NCBI GenBank assembly: GCA_018136815.1
Contig: CM030936.1
Location: 4,354,474-4,418,473 of the forward strand
Length of the DNA: 64,000 nucleotides
DNA from: Isochrysis galbana
Taxonomy: Eukaryota; Haptophyta; Isochrysidales; Isochrysidaceae
Reading direction: 5' to 3'
In this document: in pieces, positions 33,210 to 45,190 of the stretch
How positions within the stretch are numbered: the stretch's first letter is position 1
Layout: the number at the start of each line of letters is the position of its first letter
The notes under the pieces: model-generated
Told to the model about the DNA's origin: nothing
What the model saw: only the letters and a program-made list of their open reading frames with translations
Database searches by the model: none
Position numbers and translations under genes: made by a program

Positions 33210-33743
33210 ATGCGAGGGAGAGGCAGAGAGAGAGGGGGGAACGAAGAGAGAAGGAGTGGAGGGAATAAAGATATACACACACAGCAGACACTCAGAACTC
33301 ACAAGAGGGCAGAGAAGAGACGGCGGCGAGGGAGGAAGAGAAGAAAGATCGAGTCTCTCCCAAAGGATTGAGAAGAGTTGCCCTCTCTCTCTCTCCCCCT
33401 TTTTGCTCTCCCTCCGTCTCTCTCTCTCGCTCGGGTCTCTCCCGCTACTCTCCGTCTCCCTAGATTACTACTCCCTAATGGCTTCTACTCTCTCTTTCTC
33501 TCATCTCTCTCCTGGGACTGACTTCTCCTCATCTTCTCGGTCCCCTTTTAAGATGTCCTGTGTTAATTTTTTATTCCGTGTTCTCTTCCATAGATATTCG
33601 AGAAGCATACGTGGTGAGAGGGTGACCGTCCTCCTCGCGGGTAGGACTCCATATATGAAGAATAGAAGAAAGAAGAAAGGGAGAGAGAGAGATCTATCTG
33701 GCATCAGGAATTCACACTCTCGAGGACATCATCAAGACGTCTC

Positions 33744-34140
<397 letters not shown>

Positions 34141-34320
34141 GATCTCACTGCTACTGTAACCCCCGCTCCTCCCCGCCGCCCGCCTCTTCTTTCCCCACCC
34201 CCTTTTATCTCTTAAACCTCCCTCTCTCTTCTCTACTCGCATTTCCTCCTCCCCCAACCCACCCTTCCCCCCTGCCCCCCCCCCCTCCCCCTTCCCCCCC
34301 CCTCCCCCTTCCTCCCCCCA

Positions 34321-36258
34321 ATGTCCTCCTCCTCCTCCCACGCACCCAACTCGCGCGACCGCTGGTTTCGCCGTCTAGTCCCACGCCCCCTGCCCTCTCG
34401 CGCCGCCTCGAGCGGCCACCTCCTCCCTGCTCTTGACCTCGATAGAGAGAGAGGGGCCCTCGTCGCTTCTTCTCTCAAAGAAGTCTACTCTGTAGGGGGA
34501 GAACTGGGCGAGGGACGCACTGCCGTGGTGTATGAGGCGACCGACAGGCGCGCGCTCGCCTCCAAGGCCGCATCGTGGGGCCGCTGCGCCCTCAAACTCT
34601 TCCAGACGGAGGAGTTGAGAGAAGACGATGGCACGGTGCAGATGATCAAGGAGGAGGTGGAGGTGCTTCTTTCTCTGCCAAGGCACCCTGCTGTCGTGCA
34701 GCTGCTGCAGGTGGTCTCCACACCGGACGTAGTCGCACTCGCGCTTGAGCTCGTCGCGGGAGGCGACCTCTTCTCTATGATCGAGGCATCAGGGCCGTGC
34801 CCAGAGGGGAGGGCGAGGGGACTCTTCCTGCAGGTGTGCTCGCGCGTGCCGCATGCGCTCGCTGTGGTCCCGACTCAGCCACCGCCCACCCTCTCTGCCG
34901 CATTTCAGATACTTGATGGGCTGGAGCACTTGCATTCGCACGGCATTGCGCACCGCGACCTCAAGCCGGAGAACATATGCTTCGCCGACTCGTCGCAGCG
35001 CTCGCTCAAGCTGATCGACCTAGGCGCCGCAGCCTTTATCACGCCCGCGGGCTTCAGCGACCTGGCCGGTACGCCCCTCTACGCTGCTCCGGAGATCTGC
35101 CCGTGGTTCTTCCAGGAGAACGACTGCGCGTCTTCGCCAGGGTTGCGGAGCGGCATGTCTTGGGGCTCGCTCGACGACGATGAGGATGACGCGTGCCCGC
35201 CGCTGGCGGGGGACCACTCCAATGGGATGTGGTCGGCGCCGCGCAGCCCAGGGGACTCGATGCCCGCGCCTTATGGCCCAGCCGTCGATTTCTGGGCTGC
35301 GGGCGCTCTGCTCTACGTCATGCTCAGTGGCGAGGCACCGTTTGACCAGGAGAAGGAGGTGGAGGACCTTCTCATTGACATTGCGGCGATGGCGCCGCGC
35401 AGCGTGCCGATGGAGAGCGAGGTGTGGTCACGTGTATCCGACTCGGCCAAGGACCTCGTTCACTGTCTCATCGAGCCGTCGCCAATCCTACGGTATAACG
35501 GTCACCGAGCGCGTGAGCACCGATGGCTCGCGCCTTTCGCCGTCGCGATCGCGCCCGCCATCCCATCGCGTGACCCTTTGCGGCCTGTGCAACGGTCGCA
35601 AGCGGGCGCGCTCTCCCAACACAGCCCCGCCGCTTTCGCGGGCGCGGCAGTGGCGGCTGCCGCCCCCGCGCCCGACGACTCTGATCTCGCACTTGCCTTC
35701 TCCTACCTGCCGCACGCCTTCAGCGCCGAGCAGGCGGCCGGACTGCAGGGCGATCTGCGAATCCTCATCCTGCCTGAGCCGACGGCAATTGGGCGCGTGA
35801 TGGCCTACACGGTGCGGCTCACGCCGTGCACAGCAGAGGTGATAGCCGGCCGCGCGGCGGAGGCCCCCGCCGCCACCGCCGCTATTGCGCGTAGCTCATT
35901 ACTGCGCTGGGCTGCTGGGGAGGCGCCTTTCCTGCACGCGGCGCGCCTTCCCGCGGACTCGCTTGCGCCACGCTTCATCGCCACCTTTACTCCTGACCGG
36001 CGGCAATACAAGGCTTACATTGCGGCGGGGTCGGATCGCGAGCGCGCTGCCAAGGAAGGTGGCCGGATGTCGCGCGGCTCGGCTCCTTTCCTCGGCCGCG
36101 TACTTTCCTTTTCCATGCGCAAGGCCAAATCCGCCGAGAATCTGGCGAACATGCAGACGCCCAGTAAGCTGCCGCCTCTAGACAGGCGGTCCTCACCAGA
36201 AGGCGTAGACACGACAGCCCTATGGCATGCACAGTCCGCGGACAAGCAGCAATTGTGA
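34321..36258 (+). CDS. Ser/Thr protein kinase (CAMK-like)
   Basis: Two exons (34321-34833 and 34909-36258) give 620 residues. The 75-nt intron is GT-AG and also open in frame. Kinase marks are the Gly loop GELGEGRTAVVYEA (60-73), the ATP lysine in CALKLF (Lys92), HRDLKPEN (Asp188), a metal-binding DLG in place of DFG (Asp208), GTPLYAAPE and DFWAAG. An acidic insert (SLDDDEDDACPP) sits between APE and DFWAAG. Removing the intron restores the helix text FLQ-ILDGLEHLHSHG expected before HRD, which is why splicing is preferred. The C-terminal ~220 residues are Ala/Pro-rich with no recognised domain; no EF-hands or transmembrane segments are visible. The ATG follows a long pyrimidine tract. Confidence 0.88.
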   Translation: MSSSSSHAPNSRDRWFRRLVPRPLPSRAASSGHLLPALDLDRERGALVASSLKEVYSVGGELGEGRTAVVYEATDRRALASKAASWGRCALKLFQTEELREDDGTVQMIKEEVEVLLSLPRHPAVVQLLQVVSTPDVVALALELVAGGDLFSMIEASGPCPEGRARGLFLQVCSRVPHALAVVPTQPPPTLSAAFQILDGLEHLHSHGIAHRDLKPENICFADSSQRSLKLIDLGAAAFITPAGFSDLAGTPLYAAPEICPWFFQENDCASSPGLRSGMSWGSLDDDEDDACPPLAGDHSNGMWSAPRSPGDSMPAPYGPAVDFWAAGALLYVMLSGEAPFDQEKEVEDLLIDIAAMAPRSVPMESEVWSRVSDSAKDLVHCLIEPSPILRYNGHRAREHRWLAPFAVAIAPAIPSRDPLRPVQRSQAGALSQHSPAAFAGAAVAAAAPAPDDSDLALAFSYLPHAFSAEQAAGLQGDLRILILPEPTAIGRVMAYTVRLTPCTAEVIAGRAAEAPAATAAIARSSLLRWAAGEAPFLHAARLPADSLAPRFIATFTPDRRQYKAYIAAGSDRERAAKEGGRMSRGSAPFLGRVLSFSMRKAKSAENLANMQTPSKLPPLDRRSSPEGVDTTALWHAQSADKQQL

Positions 36259-37369
36259 GACGAGCCACGCGCTCTCCAGCCTCAGCTAGTGCGGCGGACC
36301 CTATAACTCGTCATCTCGCACAATCGCTCGTTCGGCGGGCACCTGCGACCACCACCGAATCAACTACTCCCCGCTCACGCCGGTGCCACGGCTTCACTTG
36401 GCGGGGCGGCACTTGCCTAGAGAGCACACGAATCTGTCCCCGGCTCGCCCCTGAGGACGGTGGTATCTCGCCGGCGCCATGAAGCTGCAAGCAGCTGAGT
36501 TCTTTTTCGATCCTGACCATCCCATGCTAGCACTGGCATTGCCTCGCTGGACTTACCCACTAGGGGGCTCCCTTCGGAGCGTGGTACCCTAGGGCGACTT
36601 CAGGTTGCAAAGCGAGACCAGTATTGTGGTGCGTGCTGCAGACGCGCGCATTTTTCGCGCACAACAGGATGTGCCGCGCGAGTTGGCATCAACTTTGCGG
36701 ATTATACGCCTCTTGACCGCAACCCAGCATTGTTCTAGCACTTTTGTTGCTGCGACTTTCTGAGTTCGTAGAGCTTCTAGGACGAAGGAGCACACGACTT
36801 GACCGCTTCTCAAATATGTGAAATGTATCATACTTCAAGACGAACATTGTGTAAGCACACAGGCTTTGACCACCGGATGATTGCTGGTACTTGTGAGGCG
36901 ACACAATGCGCTGATGCATGCAGACGCAAGACAAGGCGAGGAGGTACCACACGAGCTGCAAGCGAGACGCAGCAGACGAGGTGCAAAGCACGCATCAAGG
37001 TGAAGGCGAGAGCTTGAGGCAGGACACGGCGAACGGCCAGGAAGAGACAAGGCGCTAGGCGTGGTGCTGGCAGCGGCCCGCTTGCACTAGTTCACGCCCT
37101 TCCCTCCCCCCTCTGTGTACAAGAGATGGAGATGGCGACCGCCAGCTCGGGCGATGGTAAGCGTTTTGCGAAACCCTCTTCAAACTTAATTTTTAACAAA
37201 TTTTTATGGATCGCGGCGCGGCAAAGGCGAACGGAACTAGCCCTAACTCAAGGCAGGACTCCCTGCCGCGGCAAGCGCAAGCTCCCTGCCCCCTTATGCC
37301 ACCCAGCTCTTCACTAGCTTTCTACCTGTGCTAGCTGGAGCGCCCCTCCCTCCACACTCAAACAGCCCC
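36259..37369. other. Intergenic, nothing recognised
   Basis: Short frames only; no repeats of note. Confidence 0.45.
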
Positions 37370-37700
37370 CCACGCTAGGATCCAGGTGTCGTTCCGTCAA
37401 TTGTGGGACATGAGTCGAATTGAGCGATCGAATGTCCACAGTTGTATACTGAGCGTTATTTTGGGCTCCACCGCCAGCAGCCGCAGGAGGTGGTCGACGA
37501 CGTGCACCGCGCCGCTTTCGGAGGCCTTCCTGAGCGCGACGTCGTGGTGCTCTTGCCGCCTGCAAGAGGTCTTCCGATGTTCCTAGGTTGAAATCTTTGT
37601 CCACCGTGCGTACAGCGGGCTTATCATTTTCTTTATGTGTTTGTTGCTGGCTCGGGGCGTGTAACCCCATTTTGAACAGAGGGCGAGGGGGTTCGTGCTG
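37370..37700 (-). mobile_element. LINE 3' fragment
   Basis: On the minus strand the peptides SNKHIKKMISPLYA and VDKDFNLGTSEDLLQAA match the C-terminal end of the LINE at 16760-16870, with a frame change between them. Truncated copy. Confidence 0.7.
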
Positions 37701-38682
37701 TTTGGGTTGGTTGTAGAGGCGGAAGGGAGAGTGGGAGAGGGAGTCAAATGTTGGAGGAGTGCCCAAGGCAGGGCACTGAGTTGTAGGTTCTTGTGGCCCA
37801 CAGGAGTGGGGTGAAAGCGAGAAGTGAGTCAACATGGAAAACAGAGGCTTAGGGGCAGACATGCAAATGCAAATGCAAAGGATGCTTCTGTATTTGTCAA
37901 ATATTTGTGTATTTGTAGTACTTCTGAGCCTTGTGCCTTGTGAAAAAAAAGGATCTAAAGCTAAATCGATTCGGGGGCCTAAATAAACGCCACGAGTTCC
38001 TTTCGGCGCCTCTCTTTCCCTCTTTCCCTCGCCGCCGCGCGCGCCACTAGCCCCACGCCAACACACAAGCGCGCTCAATCTTACCCGCCACCATCCCCTT
38101 TCGCCTCATTGTTTCTAAGGACCAAGTGGAGGCGTCCGTGATGTTGCGATCACAACCGCAACAAGCAAGAAGTGTGAGTGATGTGGGATGTGTGGAGTGT
38201 GGAGATGTGGGATGTGGGTGGGTGGCAAATAGCGATGGATAGATGGCGGACACATATGATCATATGATAGCATAATAGCCCATAACATGAGCTGCAATAT
38301 GTGATACTATATACATAGAGCCGCGCGTGGCGGATATCGTACATCGGATATTTTTGTGGATATTTAGGCTGTTCGCTTGGATACTTGGCGGATATTTTTG
38401 ATGGATATTTAGGTAGATTTTCGTGGATATTTCTACCAACCCCTATTCCCACCTCTACAGGTCGTGCCATAGTCAAGCATGCACATTCCCAGCAAGAGCA
38501 AGCAGCTTCGTTCCTCTTGCGCGCTCAAACGTGAAGAAAGAGAATTATCTGCGTGAATACTGGGCAAGGCGCACCCCGAACCGGACCAGCTTCATCCCGA
38601 TCATTCTCGCTTGATGAGCGCAGGCAAGACCTGATCCAACGAGCTCGCACGACGCCGATTTCATGCTCGTTGGAGGAGTCGG
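37701..38682. other. Intergenic with AT-rich GGATATTT-repeat segment
   Basis: At 38327-38440 GGATATTT/TGGATATTT recurs about six times (GGATATTTTTGTGGATATTT and variants), resembling subterminal repeats of non-autonomous hAT-type elements; similar text occurs near 46600 and 52450. No coding region. Confidence 0.5.
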
Positions 38683-40110
38683 TTATGACGCAAAGATGTT
38701 CGAGCCGCGGTTGCGTGTCGCAGCTTCTCTAGCCATACGCGCGGCCACTTCATCCGGGCGTTCACATTGGATCGCCGCCGGCCGATAGTACGCACTGCTT
38801 TGTACGCTTCTAGCTTCAAAGTTCGCTGGCTTTGGTGCACTGCTAGAACTTGGCTCAGGTACGGATGAGGCCGTGACCTTCGGCTCGACACCAGATTTGT
38901 AGCCGATCGCCTGCAATTCATCAAAGGTTCGTGCATTGGGACCTGCGGCGCTGTAGTATTCCTCGAAAGCTCGGCGGCGCGCTTCAGCTGCAGCCGCGCG
39001 CACTCCATCTTCCACACTTTCGGTGCTCGTAGAGATAGCATTATGGGCCGGTCGTCCCCGCTCATCTAAAGAGTTGCCATCCGGCACCGTGAACGCATTC
39101 GAGGACCCGCGCTGTAAGAAGTTGGGAAGCGACCCTGAGTGGCATTGCGCTTCAGTTGGCCTGCAGTGTGCATTAGCCGCGTTGGCACCATGCTCGTCAC
39201 GAGCTACAACCACGGAGTGGGACTTCGACGGGCTGTATGAGGAGAGCGCGTGCGCTTCGGCAGACTGTGCGTAGTATCCCAAGCCGTTGGGTCCGCCTCG
39301 AAACGTGTAGCCCTTGCGCAAGCCCTGAAAGGAGCTGCATGGGACGAAAGCCTGTCCTGAATCAGCATTAGCCTCCGTCGGAAATGATTGGCGGAAATGC
39401 GATTGAGCAGTGAGCGCCTGTCCGTGGTCGCCGGTGGACCATCTCGTAGACCTCGAGCGGTCAGGACTTGAGGCGCTCTCAACGCACGCACCGGTGTGGT
39501 GTGCGGCAGGCCCGCTGACAACGCTCCCGCCGGCCCCCGGCTGGTGGGCACCGCGGCCGAAGAGAGTAGAGCTGCTGTTGTGGCTCATTGGTAGACTGTG
39601 TTCCCGCGCCGGTCGCCCTGTCTGGGTTGGTGGTGGGGCCCACCCTGGGTGTGCGTCGTCGAGGCGTAGCGGCTGCGAGCGTTCTCGGGTGCCAAACCCC
39701 TCTGCGGGCGGGGCGCGGCTCTCACGCGCAAGCGCTCTGCGACACCGCTCTTCCTGCACATTGACAGCGCCGAGCGAGTCGTGAGCATACGGATCTCTCG
39801 GGAGCTGTGCTGGAATGGTAGGTCCTCCTCCTGCGTGGCTTGCAGCCGCAATCATTGCGGCCACGCTCGCTGCACTCTCTGCCTGCGCGTCACGGCGGTA
39901 GACCTCCTGTAGAATCCGTCCAGCTGGCCGACCGGCCGCTCCGAGCCACTGATGCACCTCTGCTGAGAAGTCGGAGGAGGAGGTCTGCCACGGGCTTGAG
40001 GGGATGTAGCTGCTGCGATGGTGGCGAAGAGGAAAACGAGAGGTCTGGTGCTGCCGCCCGTATGCCTCGGAAGACGCCTCGACGTCCAGCAGCGCAGGAG
40101 CAAGCGCCAT
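38683..40110 (-). CDS. Hypothetical protein with FRGGPNGLGYY motif
   Basis: The frame is open from 40425, but the first ~105 codons are translated microsatellite. The ATG at 40108-40110 (MALAPALLDVEASSEAYGRQ) is the likely start, giving 475 residues. Most of the protein is Ser/Ala/Gly-rich and probably disordered. A short structured-looking motif, KGYTFRGGPNGLGYY, lies in the middle. The C-terminal part has a predicted helical stretch (VRAAAAEARRRAFEEYY) followed by ARTFDELQAIGYKSG, and ends RNRGSNIFAS. No family was recognised and no intron is needed. Confidence 0.55.
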   Translation of the reverse strand: MALAPALLDVEASSEAYGRQHQTSRFPLRHHRSSYIPSSPWQTSSSDFSAEVHQWLGAAGRPAGRILQEVYRRDAQAESAASVAAMIAAASHAGGGPTIPAQLPRDPYAHDSLGAVNVQEERCRRALARESRAPPAEGFGTRERSQPLRLDDAHPGWAPPPTQTGRPAREHSLPMSHNSSSTLFGRGAHQPGAGGSVVSGPAAHHTGACVESASSPDRSRSTRWSTGDHGQALTAQSHFRQSFPTEANADSGQAFVPCSSFQGLRKGYTFRGGPNGLGYYAQSAEAHALSSYSPSKSHSVVVARDEHGANAANAHCRPTEAQCHSGSLPNFLQRGSSNAFTVPDGNSLDERGRPAHNAISTSTESVEDGVRAAAAEARRRAFEEYYSAAGPNARTFDELQAIGYKSGVEPKVTASSVPEPSSSSAPKPANFEARSVQSSAYYRPAAIQCERPDEVAARMAREAATRNRGSNIFAS

Positions 40111-40196
40111 CCGAAAGCACCGCTGCGCGACGACGCTCCCCCCCCCCGCTCTCTCACGTACCCCCCCTCTCCCCTTTCTTTCTTCTTCTTCTTCTT

Positions 40197-40403
<207 letters not shown>

Positions 40404-41234
40404 GTCTTTCTTCCTGCTTCCGCATCCTTTCGGTGTCTTGACAATTCCCCTAATAATACCAGGCCACCTCTTCCCTCTTCTTCTCTCTCCGTCTTTTGAT
40501 TCTCTTCTTCTCTCTTCGCGCGATCGGGGAGTCCGTTGCCGGGAGTGAAGTGAAAGGCGAAACGACTCGATCCCCGGGGAGTTTTCTTGTAGAGCTAGAG
40601 AGGACGCGTGTACGCCAACGTGAAGAACGCGACGACGCAGGGCGAAGTCGGGGATGGATGGATGCAAGCTAGGGTCGACCGTGAGAAGTAAGAAACAAAG
40701 ATAGCAGAAACGAACCCGAACCCGGCAGCGCCGGGTGCGTGCCGGTGTGCTGGTGTGTTGGTGTTTATGTTCAGTGTTCAGCATGTTTATGTTTGTATTT
40801 GCTGTTTGTGTTTATGTTCGTGTTTGCGTTTGGCGTTTGCGTTTGGCGTTTGGACTAACGGACCGGACAATAGACGATAGACGTGCCAATTGCCCTGTGT
40901 CCTGTGTGCTGTGAAACTCTAAACCGTTTAGCTAAACGCCAAACCGCCTAAACTTTGAAAGCGAGGTTGAGGTCGATTTCACGAGGCAATGGATCCTCCC
41001 AATTCTCCATTCTCACTTCTGGCTGGACACAGCTTTCAGAACTACCTACCGTTACATACTCTACTTACTTCTGTCGGTGAGTGTACTCTAGACGATAAAC
41101 AGTAAAGCGAGTCAAGTGTGTTGGAAGCTTTGAACGTCTGCGTTTGCCGACGGTCGGGCTGTTTTTAACTCTTACCTCGCCGACCGACGCAGCACGCGGA
41201 CGGCGACGGTGGGAGCGCGCGGGGGGGAAGGGGG

Positions 41235-41480
41235 GGGGGGGTCAGAGAGAGAGAGGGGGGGGGAGAGAGAGAGAGAGAGGGAGGGAGGGAGATGGAGAGA
41301 GAGGAAGAGAGAGAGAGGAGGGAGAGAGAGAGGAGGGAGAGAGAGAGAGGAGGGAGAGAGAGAGGAGGGAGAGAGAGAGGAGGGAGAGAGAGAGAGGAAG
41401 AGAGAGAGAGAGGAAGAGAGAGAGAGGAGGGAGAGAGAGAGGAGGGAGAGAGAGAGAGGGAGAGAGAGAGAGAGAGAGAG
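41235..41480. repeat. GA-rich tract with GAGGGAGAGAGA units
   Basis: Variants of GAGAGAGAGGAGGGAGAGAG recur about eight times. Located 265 bp upstream of the ATG at 41745. The rest of 40430-41744 holds no supported gene. Confidence 0.9.
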
Positions 41481-41744
41481 CCCGTGGCTCCACGTCGCCG
41501 CCTGCCCCTCGACTTTCCACGGAACGCAGCGAAATATTTCATAAAGCCGTGGAAAGGGAGATCGTGCGCTTGCTCTGTCAACACTCCCTCTGCATTTCAT
41601 CGCACAGTCAGTGCGTCCCCTTCTACTGGACGGTTGTATTGACCCTGTAAACAAGTGGTTTTATTCAAATTCCGGTGGTTTCTCCCGACCGTCTAAGCGC
41701 GAGGCGTCGCCGCGCCCCTCTCTCTCTCTCTCTCGTCTCCCGCG

Positions 41745-43117
41745 ATGCTCGTCGCCCCTCTTCTCTTCTCCCTCGCCTTCTCCCTCTCTCGCCCAACAGC
41801 TCGCACATGCTCGCCGCGCATGTCAGCAGTCGTGGATGACCTCTGGTCCACTGCGCCTGCCGTCAAAGTCCAGGGCAACACGCTCAAGACCTGGGAGCTC
41901 ACCTCTCCTTCCGTCGAGAGAGTGCAGGTCAGCGCTCTCGTTCGAATTGGGGAGGCCTTCTTCACCTGAGCCGCTCAGATTAGTGCTATCGTTAGACGTG
42001 GGGCGAGCTTCTTCCCATTAGCCGCTGAGAAAGCCCCCTCGTTCGAATTGGGTCGGGATTCTTCCCCTCAGCCGCCTCGCCTCGCACTGTCCTTCGGATC
42101 AGGGCGCGTCTCTTCGCCTGAGCCGCCTAGAGGGCGGAGCGGGGAAGCACGCGTGGTGCGGGGCGCTCTCAGTGGGACATTCGCTTCGCTTCGCGGCTCC
42201 CTTCCGTTCACTCCCGCCTGGACTGGCCCAAAAAGAATGCCCTGCTCGAATGCTTTGGGAAACATGGAATCCCCTTGCAGTGCAGTGCAGGAAAGGGCGG
42301 GAGGGGGTGGGCTGGGGGAGGCAAAGGGACAGGGGCAGCTAGGCCAAGGTACAGCGGACGTTCCCACTGCACAATCGGGCTTGCCCAAGAGAACGAGTAG
42401 CAGGGTAACGGGCTTGGCAATGGGCGAGGGGTTTGGCCCAAACCATGTTCTTCAGCCAAAGTCGCTCAGCCTTTGTTAGTTTAGCATCCATGCGATTGAA
42501 CTGTACCTCGCCCTTCCCCTTCCTACCACTAGGTCTCACTCCGCTCTGATGGCCGCCCGATCGACACCGACATCCAGTTGTGGCACACGCCATCATACGT
42601 GCCCACGAAATGTAGAATCTACTCCGAGAATGGGATGACGCGGCCCATCACCACCATCATCGAGACGCCGAAACACCCGAAGACGGTTGCAATCTACAAC
42701 AAGGCTCAGGCGGAGTTTCCCTTTGAGGCCATCGTGACCAACACGGGGTTGGCGAAACCGTACGAGTCGCTGAGTGGCGTCGAGGCGGAGCACATCCAGG
42801 GCGGACGCATCACTTCGTACACATTTGGCGCTGAGGTCAAGAGCATCCAAATTCTGCTCAAGACGGTCGAGCGCAACATGAAAGCGAAGATCGAGCTCAC
42901 GCAAGGCCCCAACCAGACCAAGCAAATCGTGGAGATGTACGCGTCATCTGGATACAAGAACCCCTTCTACATCATCATGGCCACCCCCGAGAGCTTTAGC
43001 ACCGTCCGCATCATCAACGAGAATACCGTCGAGTTCCCCTTCGATGCTTACGTCCTTCCGTACGAGTACGAGACGGAGGACCTAACCAAGCCACTTATGG
43101 GGGGCGGCGGCTTCTAA
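41745..43117 (+). CDS. Two-repeat beta-sandwich-like protein with N-terminal signal
   Basis: Exons 41745-41927 and 42533-43117 (GT-AG, phase 0) give 255 residues. The N-terminus MLVAPLLFSLAFSLSRPTA is a signal-peptide-like hydrophobic stretch, with TCSPRM after it, so secretion or plastid routing is likely. The mature part is two similar ~100-residue halves. Both follow the pattern VQG-x-LKTW/ITSY, V-x-S-I/V-Q, a long charged stretch, GPN/TPS, Y...G...P....I.TP, TV.I.N and EFPF-x-A (AEFPFEAIV in the first, VEFPFDAYV in the second). Similar proteins of unknown function are remembered from other algae, but I cannot name the family. It ends in a Gly run. Confidence 0.75.
41935..42132 (+). repeat. 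Four degenerate ~50-60-bp tandem units inside the intron
   Basis: Each unit runs from TCGTTCGAATTGGG or a variant, through CTTCTTCNCCTNAGCCGC. All lie in the intron of the two-repeat gene. Confidence 0.75.
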
Positions 43118-45190
43118 GTGCCCTGCACAGCGCCGATGCGCCCGCTTGAACTGTAGCAATGCCAGTGCAGACGTTTCATGCGCGGCCGGCTCCCCAAGGA
43201 CGGAGGTGGCGCCTCATGTGCGCCCATGCTTCGGCTACGCATCCTTACATAATACCCATGTTTGCATGCATCGACAATGATCAGTCGTGGTCTCACCAAT
43301 ATGACTCGCAGAGGCGCGGGAAGGCGGGTCTTCAGTCCGGAGTAGTGGTGGAAGATGCTGCTCCTAACGCGCCATGCTCCGCGGCACATACCAGCGGAGT
43401 GTGCGCCAATCTGGCGTTACTCGACAAGGCGCCGGGCTGAGGCCAAGCTGTGGGGATGGGATGAAAGCAGTATTAGACCCCTCGCAATGTACAAGGGTCG
43501 ACGCATCAGGAGTGTGCGCACATTACATGCAATGAGGAAGGTGGCGGGCATGCCACCTGGCTCCTTGAAGTTTGCGCGCCCACGGCGCCGCGCAGTGGTC
43601 AGGGCAGTGGGAGCACAAAGTGCGTGCGAGGTGGCCTCACCGCTCACCGCGCCGAATAGCTGCAACGCCACGGCTATGCTATGCGCCCATGTGCACTGTA
43701 TTCTAGCAGGTAGTAGCGGTATATTTATGTGATATCTCATCAATCTTCTTGAAACTTTAACTTTAACACAACTAGCATAAATAAAAAAGAAGAAAGCTAG
43801 GCGGTCCCAGCTCCAACCAACGCCGACGCGCTAGCCCGACTGCAGCCACATCCAAAAGGTGCAACCTGAGATCCAGCCCCCCCCCCCCCTTCTCCCCATG
43901 TTGGTATCAGACTATCGGAGCACCCACAACTTGGGGCGTAGACCGGCAACTCTGTGGAGATGGACTGTTCCCAGGATCCGGGTAAGGCTCCTGAGACTCC
44001 ATCCTTGGCAACCCACGCGTCCATAGGCGGCCTATCGACTTGGGTAGCGGGTGAAGATACTTGGGAAGGCTTGGGCACGGGTGCAGTGGTGACGGGGTCC
44101 GCGCGCGGCGGCGAGGGCGAATTTTGCGGTGCAGAGGGTGGTGATGGGTCCATAGGAACAGATTGAATCAATCTCTAGTGGGTGATTTCTAGCGAGAGAC
44201 CACACACAAGGCAGTAGGGGCTCAAGGGTACGAGGGGTCACGGTACGGCTTCGATCGCAGAGCGCTGCGACGGTTGCTGGGTGCGTACGAAGACACGCCA
44301 CACCACTTTCTAACATAAACAAGGGCAACACGTAATAAACACGGGAGCGAAAGCCACGGTGGGTGAACAGAGAGAGCAAAGAAGGAACCAATTGGCCAGA
44401 AGAGAACTCGTCGTCTCGTCGTCCTAGAGAAGGATTGCACACAGAAAAGGCGCGAAAGGGATTCATCCATGCTTAGTGAAGATCCTACAAGATTCATCGG
44501 CGAATAGCGTCTCAACGCAAGCACAGCGGCGTGCACTTTACCTATAGCTTTTCGTAGCTTAGCCATGGAGTAGCTGGTAGACTTAAAAAGTCTAGAAGCT
44601 TACAGAGGTGTTAGACTTACAGAGTCTTAGATGCTTGAGGTTCTTGAGGGTGTACTTTAGCAAGCAAGATGCTCGCTACTTCCTTGGTCTTCATCGACAC
44701 GTGCTTACTACTCCCTTGATCTCCATGCCTGGGTGATCAGTCCAGAGCTAGAGCATATTCCGAGTAGAAGTAGAAGCCTGTAGAAGCTGCTTGGCCACGT
44801 GGATATAATGGTAGACCAACATTGAATGAAGTGTAGTGATTGATAGAAGCGTGGAGACGTCGTAGACGCATAGATAGATATGAGAACGAAGATTGATGAT
44901 TTACCATCGCGGTTATAACGGTAGAGCGGAAAGATAGCAAAATAGCCTGCAGAGGCTCGCGAATGCGACAAACTCGCAACTCGCCACCGCCCTCATTGCA
45001 ATTGCAGGAGTTCAGGAACACCTTCGAGGTGCACTCAAACGAGCCTCAGCCGGAGATCATAAACCCCAGCCGGAGACCATAAACAGCTACATTGTCATTG
45101 CCAAAGTTGCATTTGTCAATGCGATTGTTAATTGTCTAGGAACAAGTAATGGCACACACACTCACTCTCATAAACATAGGGGATAGGCTA
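43118..45190. other. Gene-poor stretch, AT-richer from 44480
   Basis: No gene recognised. From about 44480 to 45130 the base composition drops markedly in GC compared with its surroundings, with short repeated words (TAGAAG, AGACTTA, TAGACTTACAGAG). Could be a decayed insertion. Confidence 0.4.
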
